Origin: Paenibacillus psychroresistens
GTDB lineage: Bacteria > Bacillota > Bacilli > Paenibacillales > NBRC-103111
DNA length: 64,000 bases
NCBI RefSeq assembly: GCF_009728935.1
Contig: NZ_CP034235.1
Span: 6,523,501-6,587,500 of the forward strand
Reading direction: 5' to 3'
Positions 18,207-27,778 of the stretch are shown piece after piece. How positions within the stretch are numbered: the first letter of the stretch is position 1; each line of letters starts with the position of its first letter. Made by a program: the position numbers and the translations under genes. The notes under the pieces were generated by a model, which saw only the letters and a list, made by a program, of their open reading frames with translations, ran no database searches and was not told where the DNA came from.

Positions 18207-19106
18207 CTAGAAAATCCGATAATTTGCCCATTTGTAAGCTAAATAATAGGAGCTGGAAATCAATATGACGGATACAAATGATTTTAATAGTCCAACTGCT
18301 GTTGCTAAGCTATATTGAGCCTGCTGGATGCCAAGCCTGTATACCCAAGTGTCGATTATATCCCCGCTTTCATAAACCTGAGGGCTATAAAGATTATAAA
18401 TTTGGTCGAATCCTGCATTTAGTACATTTGCTAGGCTCAGGGTGCCCAATAACACAATGATTGGCGCCATCCCAGGAAGTGTGACATTCATCGTTTGCTT
18501 CCAACGGTTAGCACCGTCAATAACAGCAGCTTCATAAAGCGATGGATTAATCCCTGTTAAAGCGGCCAAATAAACAATTGTGCTAAAACCAAATTCCTTC
18601 CAAACGTCCGATGTGACCATTACATTTGCAAACCAATGATTGCTTCCAAGAAAGAAGATGGGATCAATCCCAAACACACCAAGCAGCTGATTCACAATTC
18701 CTGAAGATGGCGACAAAATATCAATTAGAATACCACCTAATATAATCCATGAAAGAAAATGCGGCAGATAAATCATCGTTTGAATCCAACGCTTAAATCT
18801 TTCCATCCTGATTTCATTTAAAAGCAAAGCAACGGTAATGGGAACTATTAACCCTGCTAGTATTTTTAAGATTGCAATATAGACCGTGTTCCGAATGACT
18901 ATCCATATATCTGGCATTTGGAACAAATAAGTATAGTTTTCGAAGCCATTCCATTTGGAACCAAATATACCTTTAACTAAAGAATACTTCTTAAAAGCAA
19001 TGATTAATCCCAATATGGGACCATAGCTAAAAATAAGTACAAGTATGAAGGATGGAAGCACCATTAGATGAAGCGGAAACTCACGTCCGAACCGTTTACT
19101 ATTCAT
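18207..19106 (-). CDS. LplB-type carbohydrate ABC transporter permease
   Basis: A 299-residue CUT1 permease with six membrane helices and the EAA loop YEAAVIDGANRWKQTMNVTLP near residues 190-215. GGTGGGAG precedes the ATG. It is strongly similar to the permease at 1-865, for example in the SGDIIDTWVYR stretch. It sits between the SBP gene and the second permease, forming a complete importer lacking only its ATPase. Confidence 0.93.
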   Translation of the reverse strand: MNSKRFGREFPLHLMVLPSFILVLIFSYGPILGLIIAFKKYSLVKGIFGSKWNGFENYTYLFQMPDIWIVIRNTVYIAILKILAGLIVPITVALLLNEIRMERFKRWIQTMIYLPHFLSWIILGGILIDILSPSSGIVNQLLGVFGIDPIFFLGSNHWFANVMVTSDVWKEFGFSTIVYLAALTGINPSLYEAAVIDGANRWKQTMNVTLPGMAPIIVLLGTLSLANVLNAGFDQIYNLYSPQVYESGDIIDTWVYRLGIQQAQYSLATAVGLLKSFVSVILISSSYYLAYKWANYRIF

Positions 19107-19138
19107 AACTAATCTCCCACCTAACTTTTCAAAGATTA

Positions 19139-19168
19139 GGAAAGGCCGGAGGAATACTCCGACCTTCC
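19139..19168 (-). other. Intercistronic hairpin between SBP and permease
   Basis: A strong 12-bp stem (GGAAGGTCGGAG / CTCCGGCCTTTCC, G-U pairs allowed) with a 5-nt loop. It lies 14 bp after the SBP stop, with no U-tract after it. Like the hairpin at 903-923, it occupies the gap between binding protein and permease. It may stabilise the SBP mRNA end or partially terminate. Confidence 0.65.
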
Positions 19169-19182
19169 CCGTAAACTATTTC

Positions 19183-20889
19183 TTATTTGTTTGCATACCA
19201 TTCATTAGCTTCTTTAGTAATTTGCTCTCCGCCAAGCTTGTTCCATGACTCTACATACTTATCAAACTCAGTAATTGGTGCACCAAGAATTATTTTCGCA
19301 AAAGTTTCTAGTGTCAATTTTTCTAATATGGCATTTTTCTCAGTCATTGTCGTAGTTAGTGGTCCAAAAAATTCGTTTTTGGTCAATTGCTTATTCTGAT
19401 CATAGTACTGACCAATCACAGCCCAAGAACCGCCATCTCCGAACACTTTGTTTGTTCCCCAATTGGTGCGATCGCCGCCTTGGAATAAGAGAATTTTATC
19501 ATAGTAGCCTTTTCCTTCGGGATTCAATTTACTTGCATCTTTGGATTGAAGCGCATCAACAACACTCTTATGAATAGCAAGTAGACCCTTTGTTGTTCCA
19601 TATCCACCTGACATTAGAGCATATTTGAAAACTTCAATACCTCCAGAAGTTTGATAAATATCAGGCTGTGCTTTATCTCCGTCTATTTTTTCATTATAGA
19701 AATTAAACATTTTTACGATAGCTTCCGGATTCTTGGCACCTTTTTTCACTACCCAGAACTCATCAAAGTTTGCATCTGTTTGGACATTAGCTGGTGTTCC
19801 ATCAGCGGAAGGAATCGGATAAGCCGTCCATTCTGCAGTCAGGTCCTTAGTTACTCCATCCTGTAATGGCCAAAGTGGATTCCACATTGCCCCAAAACTC
19901 ATCCCTACTTTACCAGCTACTTGCAATTCAGCCGCTTTACCGCCATCTTTAATCCCAAATTCTTTATCAATTACTCCTGCTTTATACAGTTCCTGCAGCT
20001 TAGCCAAAGCCGTTTTCATTTCTGGCTGAACACTGCCGTATACCAGCTTGCCTGCAGCATCTTTAACCCAAATTTTCATATATGCATGGTAGCCGTTCAT
20101 GAAACCGGACAAGTCAGGGTAACCGCCGAGAATATCCTTTGAAGCAGCAAGACCGTAAGTATCATTCTTCTTATTGCCGTCTGGATCTTGTGTTGTAAAT
20201 GCATTTGCAATTTTCAGGAAATCATCCATAGTCTTAGGCTCTGGAAGATTTAGTTTTTTCAGCCAATCTGTACGAACATATAATAGATTTGCTCCGCCAT
20301 AATAATCTTCAGCATGTGGTATCGCCATCAGCTTGCCTTTTTCGCTTGCTGCAAGCTTTGCATTAACGCCGCGATCGATCATTTCTTTGGTTTGTGCTGA
20401 TCCATAGTCATTCACTAGACCTGTTAAATCCTCAAGTTTATCTTCTGCAACTAGCTGTCTAAATTGCTTAGCGTTAACTCGAAAAAAATCAGGTAAATCA
20501 TTAGCCGCAATCGATAGGTTTAGCTTTTGTTCATATTGAGCTCCAGTTACAACCCATAAGTTTTTAACTTTGATTCCAAGCTCGGATTCATAAGCTTTTG
20601 TCCAAACATTATTGTCTAAGGATTCGCCTTCTTTAAACTTATCCGATGGTTCTTGATTTCTCACAGTCGTTATCTCGATAGCCGGTTCATACTTAGCATT
20701 AGGATCAGGCTTAGCCGTTTCTACTGCAGCTACCGGTGTAGCTTCTGGTGCTGTTGTTCCTGGTGCAGCTGTTGCCGCTGCTTCTGGGCTTGCTGTTTCA
20801 ACTGCTTTCCCATTACTGCATGCCGCAATTGCAGCTGTAAGTAGTAAAATAAAGGATAGATTCAACCATTTCTTAACATTCTTCTTCAT
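19183..20889 (-). CDS. Extracellular substrate-binding lipoprotein (LplA/LipO family)
   Basis: A 568-residue lipoprotein, the capture component of the importer encoded just downstream. ATG at 20889 has GGGAGG upstream. The signal peptide ends in the lipobox AIAAC (Cys ~24), followed by an Ala/Pro/Thr-rich spacer to about residue 65. The rest is a type-1-like solute-binding fold related to the SBP at 941-2668. The promoter region carries the 39-bp element shared with both GH16 genes, which suggests that the ligand is a GH16 product such as a beta-1,3 or mixed-linkage glucan oligosaccharide. That ligand is inference. Confidence 0.92.
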   Translation of the reverse strand: MKKNVKKWLNLSFILLLTAAIAACSNGKAVETASPEAAATAAPGTTAPEATPVAAVETAKPDPNAKYEPAIEITTVRNQEPSDKFKEGESLDNNVWTKAYESELGIKVKNLWVVTGAQYEQKLNLSIAANDLPDFFRVNAKQFRQLVAEDKLEDLTGLVNDYGSAQTKEMIDRGVNAKLAASEKGKLMAIPHAEDYYGGANLLYVRTDWLKKLNLPEPKTMDDFLKIANAFTTQDPDGNKKNDTYGLAASKDILGGYPDLSGFMNGYHAYMKIWVKDAAGKLVYGSVQPEMKTALAKLQELYKAGVIDKEFGIKDGGKAAELQVAGKVGMSFGAMWNPLWPLQDGVTKDLTAEWTAYPIPSADGTPANVQTDANFDEFWVVKKGAKNPEAIVKMFNFYNEKIDGDKAQPDIYQTSGGIEVFKYALMSGGYGTTKGLLAIHKSVVDALQSKDASKLNPEGKGYYDKILLFQGGDRTNWGTNKVFGDGGSWAVIGQYYDQNKQLTKNEFFGPLTTTMTEKNAILEKLTLETFAKIILGAPITEFDKYVESWNKLGGEQITKEANEWYANK

Positions 20890-20964
20890 TTGTTTTTGCC
20901 TCCCTGATAATGTGATAAGGATGATTCCTTATGGCTTAATAGTAAGATAGTCTCTCGACAAAAT

Positions 20965-21003
20965 ATATCATCCTTTCTCTACATTCGATAGACATTTCTC
21001 AAC
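20965..21003 (-). promoter_or_regulatory. Shared activator element upstream of the SBP operon
   Basis: A 39-bp block 76 bp upstream of the SBP ATG aligns without gaps to 27779-27817 before the second GH16 gene; I count 29 of 39 identical. It holds GAATGTAGAG and GTTGAG half-sites on the minus strand. A TATATT -10 follows directly with no good -35, as expected of an activator-dependent promoter. The likely binder is the AraC-type regulator at 29675-31297. Confidence 0.65.
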
Positions 21004-21015
21004 TTCTTAATTAAA

Positions 21016-21045
21016 GAAGACCCCAGCCAAAAGGCTAGAGTCTTC
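21016..21045 (-). terminator. Terminator after the first GH16 gene
   Basis: A 13-bp stem (GAAGACTCTAGCC / GGCTGGGGTCTTC on the minus strand, two G-U) with a TTTT loop, followed by TTTAATT. Confidence 0.8.
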
Positions 21046-21079
21046 GATTCAGAATATTCATTTAAAGCAACTTCAAGAC

Positions 21080-23317
21080 TTATTGAAAGACTCTTACATA
21101 ATCCACATACATATCTATCTGATTGTTATATTTCGCTAAGTCAATCGGCCAGCCTCCACCCAGTGCAAGGTTTAGCATAAAATATAAGGGGGTATTAGCT
21201 TGAGAAAAAGTAGGCTGACTCCAAACCTGGACATTATCAATATAAAATAAGATGTTAGTTGAAGTCACTTTAGTCCCATAGGTATGCCAAGTAGAAGCAT
21301 TATCGCCATAAGAAAAGAGCGAGGATGAACAATTGGTTTGATGGGATTCCGGGCTGCCTGACCACCAATGTACAGATCTGCAAGCTCCAGACGGGTCTTG
21401 CCCGTACGCCTCAACAGTGTCTAGCTCTGCTGTGGATGCAACATGTGAAGCCCCCGTACTGTCTTTGGACATCAGCCAGAATGCAGGCCATGCTCCTTTC
21501 CCAGCAGGCATTAGAATACGTGCTTCAAAGTAACCATTTGTGGCAGCAATACCAGTTCCATCCAAACGAACGGAAGAGAGCATGCCTCCTAAATGAGTAC
21601 GATTCCAGCCTTGTGGATCTACAAATCCTGCAGGTGCATTACTTGAACGTATTCGCAAATAATTACTGCCCAATATGGTAAATGGATTGTTTACTGTAGC
21701 AGGATCTGCGAATATTGCTTCACCAAATTCAGAGCCATTCGGCCAGTCTGGCTTAAGACTTGTATAGGTAGTTCCTGCACCCGTTTTAGAAACGGACAAT
21801 GCAGAAGTAAAGTCATCTTGGAACAACATACTCATACCAGCAGCTTGTGAGGGTGCGGCAGGTATGCCTTGATTCCAAACAACACCTCCATTGTTATAAA
21901 GCTGCAAATAGTTGTTATCTGAATGAGTATAGTTTGGATTTCCTTCCGGCGTATCCCAGGCGTTTAAAACGATGGTAATAGGTCCATGTGGGTATTGATC
22001 TGCAGGAAAAGTGATTTGCCCAAAGCCTGTTGTTGCGTTCGGTGCCACATTCTGAAACCAAGTGTCATAACCGTTGGGATTCGTGTGTGTGGCATCAGGC
22101 TGATGCCAGGCTCTTGCCCAAACATTTTGCATTCCTGGTGCGTAGAATTGCACGGTAATGGTTCCATTGATAGTTGAACCAATCGCTGGTGAGGTAACCG
22201 TAATCTCATAGGGAGTGTAACCTCCAGGCGGAGGAGTTGGTGTAGCTGTTGGTACGGGTGTTGCTGTAGGAGTTGGCGTTGCAGTCGGTGTCGGTGTTGG
22301 AGTAGGCGTTGGTGTTGCCCCGCCTGTATTTTCATATGAAATCTCTGTTACTCCCGATTTCGCTCCAGCAGGATGAGTGAAAACGATACGAAACTTGGTT
22401 GCCGATACAGCAGTAAAAGTAACCGAATTTAATTGATTGCCGGCCGGTGCAGCTGGTGATTTAACTTGACTGGCTGCATTTACCCATGTAGTTCCATTCC
22501 AGTACTGTACATTATAGCCGCTTGGTGCTTTAACACCGCCCCCATCATCATAAATATTCAGCTTTGCTTTATTCCTTGTACTGCTGCTCCCAAAATCCGT
22601 CTGGACCCAATCTGTAGCATTAGGCGATTGATAAGCTGTCCAACGGTTTCTAGGTGTATCCGTATAGGAAACTATACTGTCATTGACCTGAGCCACATTA
22701 TCTCCACTAAAGGTATAAGAGGCTGAGGCTGTTCCCACAGGAAGCGGAGTTGGCGTAGGTGTGGCTGTTGGAGTTGGAGTAGGCGTTGGTGTTGCCCCAC
22801 CTGTATTTTCATAGAGGAGCTCCGTTACACCTGTTTTCGCTCCAGTTGCATGAGTGAAGACAACACGGAATTTGGTTGCCGCGACTCCTGTGAAAGTAAC
22901 CGTATTTAATTGATTTCCCGTTGGGGCTGCGGGCGATTTCACCTGACTGGCTGCATTTACCCATGCTGTTCCATTCCAGTATTGCACATTATAGCTGGCT
23001 GGAGCTTTTACCCCGCCTCCGTCACTATAAATGTATAGGCTAAGCTTATTCTTAGTCCAGCTGCTGGCATAATCTGTTTGAACCCAGTCCGTAGCATTGG
23101 TTGATTCATAGGCAGTCCAGCGATTTTGCGGTGAATTATTATAAGAGATTACCCCATCATTGACCTGACTCACATTATCCATAAAAAAAGTGTACGAGGC
23201 CGTTGCTGTTCCTGGTACATCTGCTGAAGCAGGAATTGCCGAAATAAAAGAAGCCATAAGTACCAGTGTTAATACGATAGAAATGTATTTGGCTTTAAGC
23301 TGTCTAGCGATCATCAT
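21080..23317 (-). CDS. Secreted GH16 endo-beta-glucanase (laminarinase-like) with two discoidin-like modules
   Basis: A 745-residue exported enzyme. Order: signal peptide (1-32), discoidin/CBM32-like module (~34-170), Thr-Pro linker, second module (~197-335), long Thr-Pro linker, Ig-like domain (~372-480, WARAWHQPDATH), GH16 catalytic domain (~495-745). The GH16 catalytic signature AELDTVEAYG gives Glu631 as nucleophile, Asp633 and Glu636 as acid/base. Each module carries NRWTAYxSxNATDWVQTD. GGAG lies 7 nt before the first ATG. Beta-1,3- or beta-1,3/1,4-glucan is the likely substrate, but GH16 also includes agarases and carrageenases. It is monocistronic, with the shared element at 23443-23473. 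Confidence 0.9.
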   Translation of the reverse strand: MMIARQLKAKYISIVLTLVLMASFISAIPASADVPGTATASYTFFMDNVSQVNDGVISYNNSPQNRWTAYESTNATDWVQTDYASSWTKNKLSLYIYSDGGGVKAPASYNVQYWNGTAWVNAASQVKSPAAPTGNQLNTVTFTGVAATKFRVVFTHATGAKTGVTELLYENTGGATPTPTPTPTATPTPTPLPVGTASASYTFSGDNVAQVNDSIVSYTDTPRNRWTAYQSPNATDWVQTDFGSSSTRNKAKLNIYDDGGGVKAPSGYNVQYWNGTTWVNAASQVKSPAAPAGNQLNSVTFTAVSATKFRIVFTHPAGAKSGVTEISYENTGGATPTPTPTPTPTATPTPTATPVPTATPTPPPGGYTPYEITVTSPAIGSTINGTITVQFYAPGMQNVWARAWHQPDATHTNPNGYDTWFQNVAPNATTGFGQITFPADQYPHGPITIVLNAWDTPEGNPNYTHSDNNYLQLYNNGGVVWNQGIPAAPSQAAGMSMLFQDDFTSALSVSKTGAGTTYTSLKPDWPNGSEFGEAIFADPATVNNPFTILGSNYLRIRSSNAPAGFVDPQGWNRTHLGGMLSSVRLDGTGIAATNGYFEARILMPAGKGAWPAFWLMSKDSTGASHVASTAELDTVEAYGQDPSGACRSVHWWSGSPESHQTNCSSSLFSYGDNASTWHTYGTKVTSTNILFYIDNVQVWSQPTFSQANTPLYFMLNLALGGGWPIDLAKYNNQIDMYVDYVRVFQ

Positions 23318-23442
23318 TTACATTCTCCTTTTCAATTTTGAGTTTTAGAACAGAAAATTTCTAGTTGCATACTTCTGTGTAATTCCGCCTCCTTTCACCT
23401 ATGTAATAAGTTTAATCCAGTGTAAATGCTGAGTAAATGAGC

Positions 23443-23473
23443 ATTTCTCTATATCGACTCTACCTTCCTCAAG
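23443..23473 (-). promoter_or_regulatory. Shared activator element upstream of the first GH16 gene
   Basis: 31 bp that align without gaps to the element before the second GH16 gene (25 of 31 identical by my count). The core ACTCTACCTTCCTCAA is identical at 23457-23472 and 27801-27816. A TATAGA on the minus strand overlaps its gene-proximal half. It lies ~126 bp upstream of the GH16 start. Confidence 0.6.
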
Positions 23474-23500
23474 TACTTTGTTGAAAACTCGCTTTATAAT

Positions 23501-23532
23501 CCTTTAAAAGCGGCAGCACCGCTTTTAAAAGG
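23501..23532 (-). terminator. Terminator after the second GH16 gene
   Basis: A 13-bp stem (CCGCTTTTAAAGG side at 23501-23513, its complement at 23519-23532 with one extra A) around a GCAGCA-type loop. The U-tract is weak (ATTATAAAG), so termination may be partial. Confidence 0.65.
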
Positions 23533-23550
23533 ACTATTGGTTTTGTCATC

Positions 23551-26500
23551 CTAATTGATAAAAATATTAGCTGGAGCAAAATTATTGGATATGTTTATTT
23601 GCCCTGCTGCTATACCGCCGAGATGAACATTGCCAGAAATATTATTATTAAAATTCAGCTTAATTAAGGCACCTAGATAATTGCCTATATTTACTGGGGC
23701 ACCAATACCGTGAAAATCGATAGATCCATTAGAAAGCATAGATTTACCCACGGTAAGACCATTTGAGGATATTTGATTATGCATATCGATATTACCTTTT
23801 CCGTAATAAGATCCTTGGATTAGTACTTTATTGAAGGTTGAAAATTGGGATTTGCCGGTAACAAACAAGGATTTGCCGATAATAAAGCTTGTATAGTTCC
23901 CACTGCTCGGCATAAAGTCCTGCGTACTACTCACATTTCCCGCTACAGATAGGGAAGTGAAGCCTTTAAAACTAATTCCGGCCCCAATTAAATCACCACC
24001 TATAATACCCGCTGCAATGTTACTTCCTTGGAAGACAATGCTTCCCTGTGCACTCATAGTTTGATCAACCGTAAATGATCCTACACTTGATTTAAAAGTG
24101 ATGCCGCCTGCTGCAATTACATTTCCATGGATCGTCAATCCAGTGATATTTCCAGTAAAGGTAAGCGGTCCGTTGCACACGATATCCCCATATATGGTCA
24201 AGTTAGATGTCGCTCCTATGGTGCAGGAACTTCCGCCATAGAGTACTGTAGTCCCAATAGTTGAAGCGTCACCTATGGACATCGTCCCATATGCGTTTGA
24301 AATCGAAACAGTGCCGGCATAAAGCTGCCGTGGCAAAGCCATGTTACTGCTGTTTTGCGAAACAGATTTATTTCCCGCTGTAACCGAACTTGGAGTAACA
24401 ATGGCAAGTGACAACGGCTGTGCACTAAATTGTTGATTAAAGTAGCTATTGAAGTCTGTTGCAAAATTAGGATCCAATGTGTTCCCACTTGCAGGATTAG
24501 CTATTTCTGCTGTCCCTGTACCTGCGCTTCCAAAAACAATATTATTCTGAAAAATTGCCGGAATTGGTGTTGGTGTGGGTGTTGTTCCACCTGTGCTTTC
24601 ATAAGAAATTTCTGTTAAGCCTGACTTCGCCCCTGCTGGATGGGTAAACACAACACGAAACTTGGTTGCAGATACCGAAGTAAAGCTAACACTATTCAAC
24701 TGGCTTCCAACTGGCGATAGCGGTGATTTAACTTGATTGGCTGTACTAATCCAGCTCGTTCCATTCCAAAATTGTACGTCATAGCTGCTAGGAGCCTTAA
24801 TACCGCCTCCGTCATCATAAATGTAGAGGTTTGCTTTATTCCTAGTAATGCTGCTGCCAAAATCCGTCTGAACCCAATCCGTTGCATTCGGTGATTCATA
24901 AGCAGTCCATCTATTATGAGGAGTATCGATATAAGAAATGATGCCGTCATTGACCTGATCTACGTTATCCATTCTAAAAGTGTATGATGCAGAGGCTGTT
25001 CCGACTGGGAGCGGTGTTGGTGTTGGTGTTGGCGTTGCTGTTGCTGTTGGTGTTGGTGTTGCAGTCGGTGTTGGTGTTGGACTTCCACCTAATACAGGCT
25101 CGAAAACTCTTACATAATCAACAAACATATCGATTTGATTGTTATACTTTGCAAGGTCAATCGGCCATCCACCGCCAAGAGCGAGGTTAAGCATGAAATA
25201 CATCGGTGTATTGGCTTGGGCAAAAGACGAATGTCTCCAAACCTCAACATTATCGATGTAATAGATGATTTCTGTTGGTGTAATTTTAGTACCGTAAGTA
25301 TGCCATGTGGAAGCATTATCCCCATAAGCAAAATTTGTAGATGAGCAATTGGTTTGATGGGATTCTGGGCTGCCCGACCACCAATGTTTGGCTTGACATG
25401 CTCCGCTAGGATTATGTCCATATGCTTCTACTGTATCGATTTCAGCAGTTGATGCTGTATGATTAGGTCCTGTAGATTCCTTGGACATCAACCAGAATGC
25501 TGGCCAAGCACCTTTACCGGCGGGCATCAGAATTCGCGCTTCGAAGTAACCATTTGTAGCTGAAATACCTGTACCGTCAAGCCGGACGGAGGAGAGCAGA
25601 CCACCGACGAATTTACGATTCCAGCCCTGTGGATCTACGTATCCTTCAGGAGCTTTACTTACCCGAATACGCAGATAATCATCTCCAAGAATGGAGAATG
25701 GATTAACACTATCGATCGGATCCGCAAAAATGGCTTCACCAAATTCGGCTCCATTAGGCCAATCCGGTTTAAGCGAAGCATACCTAGTGCCAGCGCCTGT
25801 TTTGGAAATAGACAACGCTGAGTTGAAGTCATCTTGATACAGCATTTGCATACCCGCAGCTTGTGGCGGTGCAGCTGGAATTCCTTGATTCCATGTGACT
25901 CCACCTTGATTATACAATTGAAGGTAGCTGTCAGCGGTTTTAGTGAAAGAAGCATCTCCCTCTGGCGCATTCCAGCTGTTTAATATTATCGTTGTTGGAC
26001 CATGCGGGAATTGATCCGCTGGGAAAGTAATCGTGCCATTCCCTTCAGCATCTGGGATCACATTCTGAAATCTGGAATCATATCCATTGGGATCCGTGTG
26101 CGTTGCATCGGGCTGATGCCAAGCTCTTGCCCAAAGATTCTTCATTCCAGGCGCTTTAAATTGGATAGTTACCATACCCGAGACCGTTGAACCATAGTCA
26201 GGAGATATTATATTTATAATCGGTTCCACTATTATCACCGGTGGTGCTACTGGAATTGGCTCCATATTTGAATCCACATAAGCTATTTCCGAAACTCCTG
26301 TCTTTGCCCCAGGCAGATGCGTAAACAGAATACGATACTTTGTCGCAATTACAGTATGAAAAGTAACCAGGTTTAATACACTGCCGGTAGGTACAGCGGG
26401 TGATTTGATCTGATTAGCAGCACTAACCCATGAAGTTCCATTCCAGTATTGGACATCGTATGCACTTGGAGCCTTTACCCCTCCCCCATCGTCATAAATA

Positions 26501-27681
26501 TAAATGCCTACCGTGTTCTTCGATCTGCCGCTTTCATATTCTGTCTGTACCCAATCCGTAGAGTTGGGGGAGCCATATGCTGTCCATCGGTTCTGTGGAA
26601 AATCATTAAACGAGATGATCTCATCATTGATTTTGGTTGCCGGATCACCAGAATTAGCATAGGATGCCGTTGCAATCCCTAATGACGGAGGTGCAGGGAT
26701 AGATTGAGTCGTTGAATCCACATAAACAATCTCGGTTATACCCGTCTTCGCATCGGAGTGTGTAAATAAGATACGGAACTTAGCAGCCACAACTGGTGTG
26801 AATGAAACTATATTTAAAGCATTGCCTAGCGGGATTGATGGTGATTTGATCTGTCCGGCAGCACTAACCCAAACATCACTTTCATTCAAGTATTGGATAT
26901 CGTATGCACTTGGCGCCTTTACCCCTCCCCCATCTGCATAAATATAAATACCTACCGTATCCTTAAGCTTATCCGTTTCGAAATTCGTCTGCACCCAGTC
27001 TGTTGCATTAGGTGATTCATAGGAAGTCCAGCGGTTTTGAGGCGAGCTGTCATACGATATAATTCCATCATTAATTTGGTTAACTTGATCAAGATGAAAG
27101 GTGTAGGAGGCAGATGCAATGCCTAAGGGAACTGCTGGCGTTGTTGGTGGAGCCTCCATGTTTGAATCCACATAAAGAATTTCCGTCACGCCACTTTTCG
27201 CGCCTTGGTGTGTAAACAGAACACGAAATTTAGTTGCAGATACCAAGCTAAATACAACTGTATTCAGTTCGTTTCCTGCGGGAATTGCAGGAGATTTAAC
27301 CTGGTTCGAAGCACTAAGCCAAGTAGTTCCACTCCAATATTGGACATCGTAAGAACTTGGAGCTTTTATTCCTCCCCCATCATCAAATATATAAATACCT
27401 ACTGTATTTTTCGTTACTGCTTCTGTGAATTCAGTTTGTACCCAATCCGTAGAATTAGGTGATTCATAGGAGGTCCAACGGTTTTTAGGTGAGTCATCAT
27501 ACGACAAAATCCCATCATTTACTTGGCTCACATTATCACCGTGGTAAGTGTACGAAGCAGTAACTGTTCCTGAGGAATCGATGGCAGCCGTTGCGGGAAT
27601 TCCTGAGAGAAAACTCACCACGATAGCAAATGTTAAGACAAGCGGCAACCATTTTACATAAAAGTGCTTCAGCATTATCAT
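23551..27681 (-). CDS. Large secreted GH16 endo-beta-glucanase with four discoidin-like modules and a C-terminal beta-helix-like domain
   Basis: A 1376-residue exported enzyme. ATG at 27681 is preferred because GGAG lies 7 nt upstream; GTG 27687 is too close to it and ATG 27675 too far. Order: signal peptide (~1-34), three discoidin-like modules (~36-170, 187-325, 333-475), Ig-like domain (~485-605), GH16 domain (~612-860), Thr-Pro linker, fourth module (~893-1030), then a ~335-residue C-terminal region. The catalytic signature AEIDTVEAYG gives Glu747, Asp749 and Glu752. The C-terminal region is Gly/Asn/Ser-rich with repeating short strands (TIHGNVIAAGGITFKSS, SVAGNVSS) like a beta-helix or bactofilin-type polymer domain. 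I do not recognise its family. The catalytic core is a close paralogue of the GH16 downstream. Confidence 0.9.
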   Translation of the reverse strand: MIMLKHFYVKWLPLVLTFAIVVSFLSGIPATAAIDSSGTVTASYTYHGDNVSQVNDGILSYDDSPKNRWTSYESPNSTDWVQTEFTEAVTKNTVGIYIFDDGGGIKAPSSYDVQYWSGTTWLSASNQVKSPAIPAGNELNTVVFSLVSATKFRVLFTHQGAKSGVTEILYVDSNMEAPPTTPAVPLGIASASYTFHLDQVNQINDGIISYDSSPQNRWTSYESPNATDWVQTNFETDKLKDTVGIYIYADGGGVKAPSAYDIQYLNESDVWVSAAGQIKSPSIPLGNALNIVSFTPVVAAKFRILFTHSDAKTGITEIVYVDSTTQSIPAPPSLGIATASYANSGDPATKINDEIISFNDFPQNRWTAYGSPNSTDWVQTEYESGRSKNTVGIYIYDDGGGVKAPSAYDVQYWNGTSWVSAANQIKSPAVPTGSVLNLVTFHTVIATKYRILFTHLPGAKTGVSEIAYVDSNMEPIPVAPPVIIVEPIINIISPDYGSTVSGMVTIQFKAPGMKNLWARAWHQPDATHTDPNGYDSRFQNVIPDAEGNGTITFPADQFPHGPTTIILNSWNAPEGDASFTKTADSYLQLYNQGGVTWNQGIPAAPPQAAGMQMLYQDDFNSALSISKTGAGTRYASLKPDWPNGAEFGEAIFADPIDSVNPFSILGDDYLRIRVSKAPEGYVDPQGWNRKFVGGLLSSVRLDGTGISATNGYFEARILMPAGKGAWPAFWLMSKESTGPNHTASTAEIDTVEAYGHNPSGACQAKHWWSGSPESHQTNCSSTNFAYGDNASTWHTYGTKITPTEIIYYIDNVEVWRHSSFAQANTPMYFMLNLALGGGWPIDLAKYNNQIDMFVDYVRVFEPVLGGSPTPTPTATPTPTATATPTPTPTPLPVGTASASYTFRMDNVDQVNDGIISYIDTPHNRWTAYESPNATDWVQTDFGSSITRNKANLYIYDDGGGIKAPSSYDVQFWNGTSWISTANQVKSPLSPVGSQLNSVSFTSVSATKFRVVFTHPAGAKSGLTEISYESTGGTTPTPTPIPAIFQNNIVFGSAGTGTAEIANPASGNTLDPNFATDFNSYFNQQFSAQPLSLAIVTPSSVTAGNKSVSQNSSNMALPRQLYAGTVSISNAYGTMSIGDASTIGTTVLYGGSSCTIGATSNLTIYGDIVCNGPLTFTGNITGLTIHGNVIAAGGITFKSSVGSFTVDQTMSAQGSIVFQGSNIAAGIIGGDLIGAGISFKGFTSLSVAGNVSSTQDFMPSSGNYTSFIIGKSLFVTGKSQFSTFNKVLIQGSYYGKGNIDMHNQISSNGLTVGKSMLSNGSIDFHGIGAPVNIGNYLGALIKLNFNNNISGNVHLGGIAAGQINISNNFAPANIFIN

Positions 27682-27778
27682 ATACACACTCCAACCTTAT
27701 CATTTTTTCAACATCTCGCTGACGAATTGCAGCCATATATGTTGATGCTTTAACAATAAAGCAGTGATTTACTAATGA

